Of a stretch of 12,559 bases of DNA, positions 1 through 8,191 are shown piece after piece. Every line of letters starts with the position of its first letter. Positions within the stretch are counted from its first letter, which is position 1. Position numbers and translations under genes: made by a program. Under the pieces are notes generated by a model. It saw nothing but the letters and a program-made list of their open reading frames with translations, ran no database searches and was not told where the DNA came from. Origin of the DNA: an uncultured Clostridia bacterium (GTDB lineage: Bacteria; Bacillota; Clostridia; Oscillospirales; Ruminococcaceae); assembly GCA_947381875.1 (NCBI GenBank), contig CANCXY010000081.1:1-12559 (forward strand), read 5' to 3'.

Positions 1-101
1 GGGGCCAAAGGTGCCCCCCCCCCCCGGCCCCTCACCGCGCCGGCCCGCCCGCGCGGGCCGCAATCCGGCCGGCACCCCGACCCGGGGGGGGGGGGTAATA
101 T
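1..101. other. G/C-only low-complexity contig end
   Basis: This stretch is almost entirely G and C. It holds a run of 12 C (14-25) and a run of 12 G (84-95) that are inverted copies of each other, with a smaller palindrome between them (GGCCCG ... CGGGCC near 43-60). The composition changes abruptly at position 96 to that of the rest of the window. No gene can be supported here. It may be a genuine GC-rich intergenic hairpin, but an assembly or sequencing artefact at a contig end is at least as likely. Confidence 0.6.
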
Positions 102-2135
102 ATGGCAATCCTGAGGGATATTTCGTTTCTGATCTCGATGCTCCACACCATTATCCTGTTCCTAATCCTTTTTAAGCCGCGTTTTTCCTGGCGGACGACA
201 ATCCTGGGCGGCGTGCTGGGCGGGGGCACGCTGTTGGGGGTAAATACGCTTTTGATGCTGCACAGGGGATCGGGCATCATTATGAGCGTCGCCTTTTTTA
301 CCTGCACCATCCCAACCCTGCTGCTGTTCCTGCTGCTTTCCTATTATCGGGATGGGCGCTTTTTCTTTTTGTTCTGCCTTTCCGACACCATGTGCTTCTG
401 GCTGCTCCAGATCACAAACCTCCTGGACCGCGCGGCGGGGAATGACTATGTTGTGATGCTCATCAGCCGCCTGGTGTTGTTCCCCGTGGCGGAATACTTC
501 CTCTGGCGGTATGTGCGCAAACCTTTCCTGGCACTTCAGGACAGGCTGCCGAAGGGCTGGTGGGAATTTGCCTTTGTGGGCGCTGTTTACTATCTGCTCA
601 TCATGTTCACCGCTGTGCCGGTCGATGTACCGCTGCCCGGCGCGGCGGATTTGGCCGTTACCTTCCTTGTATTCACGCTGATGCCGCTCACCTATGTCAC
701 GATTTTCCGTTCCCTGTGGCGGCAGATGCAGGTTTTTGAAAGCACGCGGCAGTTGGAGCTACACCGCCAGAGCTATGGGGCGCTGCGCCAGAAAATAGAG
801 CTGGGCCGCATTTACCGCCACGACATGCGCCATCACCTGGCCGCGCTGGATGGCATGCTGGGGCAGGGCGATATCGCGGGCGCGCGCCAGTATGTGGATA
901 CGCTGGCGGGCGGGCTGGAACAGGTCTCCGGGGCGTCACAGTGCGCCAATGCCGCCGTAAACGCAGTGCTTACCGCCTATCTCGACCAGGCCGGCAGCGC
1001 AGGGTGCGTTGTGGAGGCGCGTGCCCTCCTGCCCAAAGAGCTTCTGTTTGAGGAGACCGACTTGTGCGTGCTTCTGGCAAACCCGCTGGAAAACGCCATC
1101 CATGCCTGCCAGGCGCTGCCGCCGGATCAGCGGCATATCCTGCTGCATGTGGAGATGACGAGCAATGGGCGTCTGACTGTCACAATGGAAAACCCCTGCC
1201 CGGAGCCGGTCGCCTTTGATGACGAGGGCCTGCCCATCCGGCAGAAGGAAGAAGACGGGCATGGGCTGGGCCTGCGGAGCGTACAGGCCGTGGCAAATAA
1301 GTACGGGGGGCTGTTCCGCTGCCGGTGGGAAAACGGCGTGTTTTTCCTGCGCGCCGTGCTTATCTCCCCAAAGATGCAGCCCCAGAAGGTGCCTTCGCAC
1401 CGGACCGCGCGGATCACGGGCGGGATCCTCAGTGTCCTTGTGTTCCTAATCGTCCTGAACTGTATCCCGGCCTTTGCGGACGCGTTAGAATCCATCCCGA
1501 TCTTGGGGCGCATCATCCAGGTGGTAGATCTCCGTACCTACACGCTGCGCTGGCGCGGCTCCGAAATGACGGTGCGCGAACCTGCGGTGACGGATGGGGA
1601 CAAGCAGGCCCCGACTGTCAGCGACGCGAACCATATCTCGCAGGACTTTATCGACCGCATGCGGGAAATCTTCCTCTGGTATACCGGCCAGCGCGCAGAG
1701 GGGCATACGGATATGGATGTGGACTATACCGTCCTTTTCGATACGGACACACTGCTTGTACTGCGCTTTGAGGCGGCGTTGAACGCGGGTGGCTCCGCCA
1801 CATTCCGCCGCCATGTCGTGCTGGACAAAACCATGGGGGTCGTGCTGGAGCTGAAAGACCTTTTCCCGGATGGATGCGACTATGTCTCCCTGCTCAGCGC
1901 CGAGGTGGTGCGCCAGATGGAACAGGCGATTGACGGGGAATATGTGCCCTATTTCCTGCCCGGATACGGGTGGCCGGAGGAGAGCTGTTTCAAGGCGATT
2001 GACCCGCAGCAGGATTTTTTTCTGGACGACGCGGGGCGGCTGGTGCTGGTTTTTGAGGAATACACTATCGCGTCCGGCAATATGGGAACACCAGAATTTG
2101 TGATGCCCAAAGAAGTGTTCCCCGGCTGGGGATAA
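102..2135 (+). CDS. GHKL sensor histidine kinase fused to a DUF3298/RsiV-like domain
   Basis: A 677-aa membrane sensor kinase. Several hydrophobic segments fill residues 8-205, the AgrC/VirS-like polytopic sensor layout. A helical linker (about 206-235) leads to a dimerisation box IYRHDMRHH with the probable phospho-acceptor His240. The GHKL ATPase region has an N box around 327-333 (NPLENAI) and a G box GHGLGL at 386-391. After the kinase the chain does not stop: a further membrane segment (about 438-456) is followed by about 220 residues that read like a DUF3298/RsiV C-terminal domain, with the LELKDLFPDG element near 582-591. By topology this domain would lie outside the cell. The start is the first ATG after an in-frame TAA at 96-98; the G run lies just upstream, so the ribosome site is unclear. 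No response regulator is visible, so the signal and partner are unknown. The kinase call is firm; the C-terminal family call is by eye. Confidence 0.85.
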   Translation: MAILRDISFLISMLHTIILFLILFKPRFSWRTTILGGVLGGGTLLGVNTLLMLHRGSGIIMSVAFFTCTIPTLLLFLLLSYYRDGRFFFLFCLSDTMCFWLLQITNLLDRAAGNDYVVMLISRLVLFPVAEYFLWRYVRKPFLALQDRLPKGWWEFAFVGAVYYLLIMFTAVPVDVPLPGAADLAVTFLVFTLMPLTYVTIFRSLWRQMQVFESTRQLELHRQSYGALRQKIELGRIYRHDMRHHLAALDGMLGQGDIAGARQYVDTLAGGLEQVSGASQCANAAVNAVLTAYLDQAGSAGCVVEARALLPKELLFEETDLCVLLANPLENAIHACQALPPDQRHILLHVEMTSNGRLTVTMENPCPEPVAFDDEGLPIRQKEEDGHGLGLRSVQAVANKYGGLFRCRWENGVFFLRAVLISPKMQPQKVPSHRTARITGGILSVLVFLIVLNCIPAFADALESIPILGRIIQVVDLRTYTLRWRGSEMTVREPAVTDGDKQAPTVSDANHISQDFIDRMREIFLWYTGQRAEGHTDMDVDYTVLFDTDTLLVLRFEAALNAGGSATFRRHVVLDKTMGVVLELKDLFPDGCDYVSLLSAEVVRQMEQAIDGEYVPYFLPGYGWPEESCFKAIDPQQDFFLDDAGRLVLVFEEYTIASGNMGTPEFVMPKEVFPGWG

Positions 2136-2154
2136 CAGTGTTTTGGACAGGAAG

Positions 2155-2194
2155 AATCCCCCCGCTCCGGCAGGAACACCGGGGTGGGGGGATT
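2155..2194 (+). terminator. 16-bp hairpin between kinase gene and cas3
   Basis: The arms at 2155-2170 and 2179-2194 pair over 16 bp with two G-U wobbles and an 8-nt loop (CAGGAACA). The outer stem is AATCCCCCC with GGGGGGATT. It begins 19 bp after the kinase stop codon. There is no U-tract after it (GCAATTTCAG follows), so it is either a weak intrinsic terminator or an attenuator or RNA-stability element. An alternative GTG start for cas3 at 2184 would lie inside the right arm, which argues against that start. Confidence 0.5.
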
Positions 2195-2207
2195 GCAATT
2201 TCAGATT

Positions 2208-2212
2208 GGGGG
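2208..2212 (+). promoter_or_regulatory. Ribosome binding site of cas3
   Basis: A GGGGG run followed by T (GGGGGT, close to GGAGGT) ends 10 nt before the ATG at 2223. It supports the ATG over the in-frame GTG at 2184. Only 28 bp separate the hairpin at 2155-2194 from this ATG, so no separate promoter fits between them. Confidence 0.5.
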
Positions 2213-2222
2213 TTTGTTTGGT

Positions 2223-4364
2223 ATGATTTATCTTGCGCATCGCTCTGAGGATCAGAGGGAGCAGACGATCCTAACACACCTGCGCGCGACATCGGACATG
2301 TGCGCCCGCTTTGCAGCGGCTTTCGGGGCAGAGGATCAGGGCAGGCTGGCGGGGCTTGCCCATGATATCGGAAAGTATTCCGACGCTTTTCAGCAGCGGC
2401 TTGCCGGCGCGGCTACTCCGGTAGACCACGCCACGGCAGGGGCGTTCGAGTGCTGCAAATGCCGCCAGATACCCGCGGCCTTTGCCGTTGCGGGGCATCA
2501 TGCCGGCCTGCCCGACGGCGGCAGCAAGACTGACAATCCGGATCAGCCTACTTTTTTTGGCCGCATGAACCGCGCAAAGCTGGGCAAGCTGCCCCCTTAC
2601 GGTGCATGGGCGCAGGAGCTTTCCCTGCCGCCCGCCGCCCCGCCCCAGAACGTTTCCGGCCAGGCGGAAGCAATGTTTTTCACCCGTATGCTCTATTCCT
2701 GCCTGGTAGATGCCGATTTCCTGGATACCGAGGCATTTATGGAGGGTTCAGATACCCTGCGGGGCGGCGGCGAAACAATGGCGGCGCTGGAGCGGAAACT
2801 GCTCGCCCATATCAACCGCTGGTTTCCCCCGAAAAATGGACTGAACGCGCAGCGGTGCGCGCTGTTGGAACGCTGTTTGCAGCAGGGGAGCCAGCATCGG
2901 CCGGGCCTGTTTTCCCTGACCGTCCCAACCGGCGGAGGCAAAACGATTGCTTCTCTGGCGTTTGCCCTGCGGCACGCAAAGCACTGTGGATATACGCGCG
3001 TCATCTATGTATTGCCGTATACGTCAATCATTGAGCAGAACGCCAGCGTTTTCCGGCAGATCCTGGGCGCGGAAAATGTGCTGGAACATCATTCGGGCAT
3101 ACAGTACGACACCGAACAGTCGGATGAACAGCACATCGCCCGCATGGCAAAAGCAACGGAAAACTGGGATATGCCTGTTGTTGTGACTACGGCGGTGCAG
3201 TTCTTTGAATCGTTGTATGCGGACCGCCCTTCACGGTGTCGGAAGCTGCATAACATAGCGCAAAGCGTTATCATTTTTGACGAAGCGCAGATGCTCCCCC
3301 TGCCCTATCTGCGGCCATGTGTGTTTGCTATTGCGCAGTTGATCCGCCATTACTGCGTCTCCGCGGTATTATGCACCGCTACACAACCTGCCTTGACGCC
3401 TCTTTTCCGGGAATTTCTTCAGGAAAAGCCCATACTGGAATTGTGCCCACCGGATACATACGACAGCACCATATTCCGCCGCGTGGTGTTCCGCCGTGCT
3501 GGCCCATGGACATGTCAGACGCTGGCGGAAGCGCTGAACGGATGCACCCAGGCGCTTTGTATTGTCAACAAGCGGAAAAGCGCCCAGATTGTATATCAGA
3601 TGTTGGAAAAGGAAGGCAGCTTTCATCTTTCCACGCTCATGTGCCCTGCACACAGGAAATCCATACTGGCACAGATACGGGATCGGCTGCGAAACGGGAT
3701 GCCCTGCCGGGTGGTTTCCACGTCGCTGATCGAGGCCGGAGTGGATGTGGATTTCCCCACTGTATTCCGGGAAGAAGCGGGGCTGGATTCCATCCTACAG
3801 GCGGCGGGACGGTGCAACCGCGAGGGAAAGACCCCGGCCCAGGCCAGCGTAGTGACTGTGTTTGCTGTGGAAGAAGCGCCCCCATCTCTGCTGAGTGCCA
3901 ATATCGCCGCCGGGAAAACGGCCATGGACCGTTTCAGCCAACTGGACAGCGCGCAAGCGGTGGCGTGCTATTTCCATGAACTGCTTGATATCAAGGGGAA
4001 TGAAGGGCAGGATGAAAAAGGGATCCTGCCTATGATGGCGCATTCCGCTTCGGCCATGCCCTTCCGGCGTGTGGCGGAAAGTTTTCATATTATCGATCAG
4101 AAAACGCGGGCTGTCTATATCCCCTGGCAGGCAGGCGCGGCGCTGACGGCGCAGCTTGTGGCAGGCCAGCGCAGCCGCCGGCTGCTGCGGCAGTTGGGGC
4201 AATACAGCACGTCTGTGTATCCGGAGCATTTCGACGCGCTGGACAGCATTGGCGCGCTGAGGCGGTTGGAGGATGACTGCGCGGTGCTGGTGGAGCCATC
4301 CCTTTACTCGGAGGAAACCGGGTTGGCGTTGGATGTGGAAGGCGGGCAGGGGTGGTTTGTTTGA
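2223..4364 (+). CDS. cas3: CRISPR-associated nuclease-helicase Cas3, type I-C
   Basis: A 713-aa Cas3 with an N-terminal HD nuclease fused to a superfamily 2 helicase; it is recruited by Cascade to unwind and degrade target DNA 3' to 5'. HD residues seen are His47-Asp48 (LAHDIGK), His69 (VDHA) and His92-His93 (GHH). Helicase motifs are Walker A TVPTGGGKT with Lys240, DEAQ at 353-356 (motif II), CTATQ at 384-388 (motif III) and QAAGRCNREG at 526-535 (motif VI). All core motifs are present, so it looks active. I chose the ATG at 2223 because the protein then opens MIYLAHRSED, as I-C Cas3 proteins do; the longer reading frame from GTG 2184 starts inside a hairpin. The gene lies beyond the leader-distal end of the array and points towards it, opposite in strand to cas7-cas4-cas1-cas2. 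This is not the usual I-C order, where cas3 leads the operon. Confidence 0.96.
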   Translation: MIYLAHRSEDQREQTILTHLRATSDMCARFAAAFGAEDQGRLAGLAHDIGKYSDAFQQRLAGAATPVDHATAGAFECCKCRQIPAAFAVAGHHAGLPDGGSKTDNPDQPTFFGRMNRAKLGKLPPYGAWAQELSLPPAAPPQNVSGQAEAMFFTRMLYSCLVDADFLDTEAFMEGSDTLRGGGETMAALERKLLAHINRWFPPKNGLNAQRCALLERCLQQGSQHRPGLFSLTVPTGGGKTIASLAFALRHAKHCGYTRVIYVLPYTSIIEQNASVFRQILGAENVLEHHSGIQYDTEQSDEQHIARMAKATENWDMPVVVTTAVQFFESLYADRPSRCRKLHNIAQSVIIFDEAQMLPLPYLRPCVFAIAQLIRHYCVSAVLCTATQPALTPLFREFLQEKPILELCPPDTYDSTIFRRVVFRRAGPWTCQTLAEALNGCTQALCIVNKRKSAQIVYQMLEKEGSFHLSTLMCPAHRKSILAQIRDRLRNGMPCRVVSTSLIEAGVDVDFPTVFREEAGLDSILQAAGRCNREGKTPAQASVVTVFAVEEAPPSLLSANIAAGKTAMDRFSQLDSAQAVACYFHELLDIKGNEGQDEKGILPMMAHSASAMPFRRVAESFHIIDQKTRAVYIPWQAGAALTAQLVAGQRSRRLLRQLGQYSTSVYPEHFDALDSIGALRRLEDDCAVLVEPSLYSEETGLALDVEGGQGWFV

Positions 4365-4523
4365 GCGGGGTGCTTGAGGCGGGGAGGGAATTGCGGATGA
4401 GGAAAACTGGTGGGGAGGAACGAGCATAACCATGAGGACTTTGTGACCGTCCATACGATTTTGATCCATGCTCTTGTGCAAGGCGTATCCATGCGTTGCG
4501 GTTTCTATGATATACTTTCCATC
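4365..4523. other. Trailer region between cas3 and the CRISPR array
   Basis: These 159 bp separate the 3' end of cas3 from the leader-distal end of the array, where the two transcription units converge. I see no convincing terminator hairpin for either direction. A stop-free minus-strand frame crosses it and continues antisense into cas3, but it has no recognisable product. If array transcription is not stopped here, it would run antisense into cas3. Confidence 0.5.
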
Positions 4524-4555
4524 ATTTCAACCCACGCTCCCGCGTAGGGAGCGAC
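4524..4555 (-). repeat. Degenerate leader-distal terminal repeat
   Basis: This copy differs from the consensus at plus-strand positions 1 (G to A) and 8 (T to C). The stem-loop is intact. In crRNA sense both changes fall in the 3' handle portion, so ATTGAAAC becomes GTTGAAAT. No spacer follows this repeat in the transcript, so that handle is never used, which may explain the relaxed constraint. Confidence 0.9.
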
Positions 4556-4792
4556 GGGACATACTGCTGGATGAAGTGTCCGCCGCCCGCGTTTCAATCC
4601 ACGCTCCCGCGTAGGGAGCGACGTGTCGCCGTTGTCAAGCTGCTTCTTCGCCGCCAAGTTTCAATCCACGCTCCCGCGTAGGGAGCGACCGGCTGGACAA
4701 GGCGCGCACGGAAAACGATTTGTGCGTTTCAATCCACGCTCCCGCGTAGGGAGCGACCCCAACACTTGGCGGCTCCTTGGTTGGCGGATGCT

Positions 4793-4824
4793 GTTTCAAT
4801 CCACGCTCCCACGTAGGGAGCGAC
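4793..4824 (-). repeat. Variant repeat with a loop substitution
   Basis: This is the fifth repeat from the left. A single G-to-A change on the plus strand (CTCCCGCGTAG to CTCCCACGTAG) lies in the 5-nt loop and leaves the 7-bp stem paired. It should not affect processing. It is the only internal repeat variant I noticed. Confidence 0.9.
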
Positions 4825-6425
4825 AGCCAGTCTACAAAAAAACGGCATATGGGGGGTGGTTTCAATCCACGCTCCCGCGTAGGGAGCGACAGGTATGCCT
4901 GCATGGTTTCGGTGGAGCGGCTGGGTTTCAATCCACGCTCCCGCGTAGGGAGCGACGGCCTCCTTGCCCTCAAAGGTGCGGATGCCGTCGTTGTTTCAAT
5001 CCACGCTCCCGCGTAGGGAGCGACGTCTGATTGTTGAGCGTTGGTCTCAATGTTCCGGTGTTTCAATCCACGCTCCCGCGTAGGGAGCGACGATAGGGGT
5101 AATCTGCACCAAAGTCAGCAGAGCAGTTTCAATCCACGCTCCCGCGTAGGGAGCGACTGTAATACTTCCGCTCTAACCGGACTGCCAGCCGGTTTCAATC
5201 CACGCTCCCGCGTAGGGAGCGACGATGCCAAAAATCCTGTAGACCCGCAGCCAGCCTGGTTTCAATCCACGCTCCCGCGTAGGGAGCGACCAAACGCCGT
5301 CTGGTGGCATGGACAGGCATACTCGTTTCAATCCACGCTCCCGCGTAGGGAGCGACCGCTTTAACGCCAGCTTCTATAAATTGTGAAAGAGAGTTTCAAT
5401 CCACGCTCCCGCGTAGGGAGCGACCTGCGGGCGGTTCTTCCGGCTCCGGGTTCGGATGTTTCAATCCACGCTCCCGCGTAGGGAGCGACGCGCCCGTGTA
5501 CCACGTTTCCGCCTTCATGATTTCGGTTTCAATCCACGCTCCCGCGTAGGGAGCGACCCGCAAAGGCGGCGTTTGCGCTGGCGATCCCGGGTTTCAATCC
5601 ACGCTCCCGCGTAGGGAGCGACTTTTCAACACGGAAATGGTGCGCGCCACTTTGGAGTTTCAATCCACGCTCCCGCGTAGGGAGCGACCGGATGGGATTC
5701 TATCGAGGAAGTCGAGCCGGACGTTTCAATCCACGCTCCCGCGTAGGGAGCGACCTGACTACCAGCGCTGGAAAGCAGAGCGGGTAGCGTTTCAATCCAC
5801 GCTCCCGCGTAGGGAGCGACGGTGATCTTCGCCCGGTTCCTCCCGGAAATCCATGTTTCAATCCACGCTCCCGCGTAGGGAGCGACGGGACAGCACACAT
5901 AAAATTTTAAGTCTGCGGGATGAACGTTTCAATCCACGCTCCCGCGTAGGGAGCGACGTTCGGCAGTATCGCAGTACCTTTCCGGGCACATGGTTTCAAT
6001 CCACGCTCCCGCGTAGGGAGCGACATAGAACCGCTGTCAATATTGCTTTGGATTTTACCCGTTTCAATCCACGCTCCCGCGTAGGGAGCGACCATTTCTT
6101 CCGTTGCACCATATTCATCAATAACAGTTTCAATCCACGCTCCCGCGTAGGGAGCGACAGGTCAACAGTAAACATATCCACTGTTTGTTTCAGTTTCAAT
6201 CCACGCTCCCGCGTAGGGAGCGACCAGAGCAACGAGCAGATCCGGCCCATCGTTACCTTGTTTCAATCCACGCTCCCGCGTAGGGAGCGACGCAATACTT
6301 TGTGTTATTTTGGTATCCACCGGCAGGTTTCAATCCACGCTCCCGCGTAGGGAGCGACACGGCAACAGTGAAAACAGGGCTGATTTTGTGGATGTTTCAA
6401 TCCACGCTCCCGCGTAGGGAGCGAC

Positions 6426-6460
6426 CCTCCGTTTCCTCATGCGGCGCAATGGGAATTTGC
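6426..6460 (-). other. Spacer related to 7889-7923 (same target gene)
   Basis: A 35-nt spacer. Its first 27 plus-strand bases match the last 27 of spacer 7889-7923 at 24 positions. The three differences are all silent in one minus-strand frame that reads IAPHEETE in both. It is the older of the two by array position. Confidence 0.9.
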
Positions 6461-7888
6461 GTTTCAATCCACGCTCCCGCGTAGGGAGCGACTCCTGCCG
6501 CGCTGGATGATTCTTTAATACTTGTCGTTTCAATCCACGCTCCCGCGTAGGGAGCGACTTTGTAAAACCGTTAGTGATATTGTTATTCAACGCAGTTTCA
6601 ATCCACGCTCCCGCGTAGGGAGCGACGGCACGCAGCGGCGCTCACCGTCTGACGTGCCAGAAGTTTCAATCCACGCTCCCGCGTAGGGAGCGACCTCCGG
6701 CACGGCTGGATGAGTGCAAAAAGACGGTGTTTCAATCCACGCTCCCGCGTAGGGAGCGACTTTGCTCGACCGATCATTATTAAGTGTTTATAATGTTTCA
6801 ATCCACGCTCCCGCGTAGGGAGCGACCCCAAAGAGGAAAAAAACCGGGGGCAGGCGCCGCCGGTTTCAATCCACGCTCCCGCGTAGGGAGCGACGGTCAT
6901 CACAGCCTCGGTCTGAACCAGCTTTACCGTTTCAATCCACGCTCCCGCGTAGGGAGCGACAGTGATGGCGGGACGTGGACAAGGACATATCCGGGTTTCA
7001 ATCCACGCTCCCGCGTAGGGAGCGACGGTGATATCCTCGTTCAAATTCTCCCTCCCAACCCGTTTCAATCCACGCTCCCGCGTAGGGAGCGACTTATGTC
7101 GCCGCAGGAATTTAGTACGCTTATAACGTTTCAATCCACGCTCCCGCGTAGGGAGCGACCTGGGACGCGCTTCAGAAGTTCACCCGAGACATGTTTCAAT
7201 CCACGCTCCCGCGTAGGGAGCGACGTAATGCACCCGGCTATCGATGAACTGTTTATGAGTTTCAATCCACGCTCCCGCGTAGGGAGCGACATGGCAATTT
7301 CGCGCATGATTGGTCAGCATTTTACGTTTCAATCCACGCTCCCGCGTAGGGAGCGACATTCCAAACGTGGTTTGAGCCTGGCCAGCTAAAAGTTTCAATC
7401 CACGCTCCCGCGTAGGGAGCGACGATATACAGGATTGCAATTATATTTTCTACCAAAATGTTTCAATCCACGCTCCCGCGTAGGGAGCGACATGCGGTTG
7501 GGATGTGCCCGCTCCCAGGACGGGGTTTCAATCCACGCTCCCGCGTAGGGAGCGACGCAGGTGTCTCCGTCCGGCACGCTCTACGTTGGCGCGTTTCAAT
7601 CCACGCTCCCGCGTAGGGAGCGACAGGGTAAAATTTGTAACTTCCCCGTCTTATAACGGTTTCAATCCACGCTCCCGCGTAGGGAGCGACCGCACGGTGC
7701 TTTCAAGCGGAAATTTTGGTTTCGTTTCAATCCACGCTCCCGCGTAGGGAGCGACTTATCGCGCATTCTAAAAACCGTTTCGCAAATGTCGTTTCAATCC
7801 ACGCTCCCGCGTAGGGAGCGACGCTTAAATTAATACCGCTTTGGCAGACAACGGCCGTTTCAATCCACGCTCCCGCGTAGGGAGCGAC

Positions 7889-7923
7889 GTTCACCCCCTC
7901 TGTTTCCTCGTGTGGCGCAATGG
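7889..7923 (-). other. Spacer related to 6426-6460 (same target gene)
   Basis: A 35-nt spacer, shifted 8 nt relative to its partner at 6426-6460. In crRNA sense it starts CCATTGCG. In the partner that sequence is preceded by GCAAATTC, so TTC sits directly upstream, the known I-C PAM. Confidence 0.9.
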
Positions 7924-8091
7924 GTTTCAATCCACGCTCCCGCGTAGGGAGCGACTTCCGCCTCGGCGATTGTAAGGCCGGTGGATAAGAAGTTTCAATC
8001 CACGCTCCCGCGTAGGGAGCGACGTGAGTGGCGCAAAGCTGGATCAGGCAGTGATAGACGTTTCAATCCACGCTCCCGCGTAGGGAGCGAC

Positions 8092-8125
8092 CGCCCCGCA
8101 AACCGGGCAGCGCGGTATCTGCGGC
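8092..8125 (-). other. Spacer overlapping its neighbour 8158-8191
   Basis: A 34-nt spacer whose plus-strand start CGCCCCGCAA equals the end of the reverse complement of the next spacer. The two derive from opposite strands of one 58-nt region, which reads through with a CPVCGAEC motif. Confidence 0.8.
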
Positions 8126-8157
8126 GTTTCAATCCACGCTCCCGCGTAGGGAGCGAC

Positions 8158-8191
8158 TTGCGGGGCGGAATGCGCGTTCATCTATCGCTAT
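8158..8191 (-). other. Spacer overlapping its neighbour 8092-8125
   Basis: A 34-nt spacer beginning TTGCGGGGCG on the plus strand, the reverse complement of the first 10 bases of spacer 8092-8125. It is one step nearer the leader and so should have been acquired directly after that spacer. Confidence 0.8.

Noticed and set aside
2184..2222. Upstream GTG start adding 13 residues to Cas3
   Set aside because: It lies inside a 16-bp hairpin and the extra residues do not look like Cas3; the ATG at 2223 has a fitting ribosome site and a typical I-C N-terminus.
4365..4523. Minus-strand frame that might be a gene remnant between array and cas3
   Set aside because: It reads as plausible protein for about 45 codons, but I recognise no family, it has no good ribosome site, and it continues as an antisense shadow of cas3.
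4690..4924. 7-base end overlap (CGGCTGG) between spacers 4891-4924 and 4690-4725
   Set aside because: About one such overlap is expected by chance across all spacer pairs, and no reading frame or PAM supports it.
4556..6728. Spacers 4556-4590, 6493-6526 and 6695-6728 sharing GCTGGATGA
   Set aside because: Several 9-base matches are expected by chance among 83 spacers, and the flanking bases do not align.
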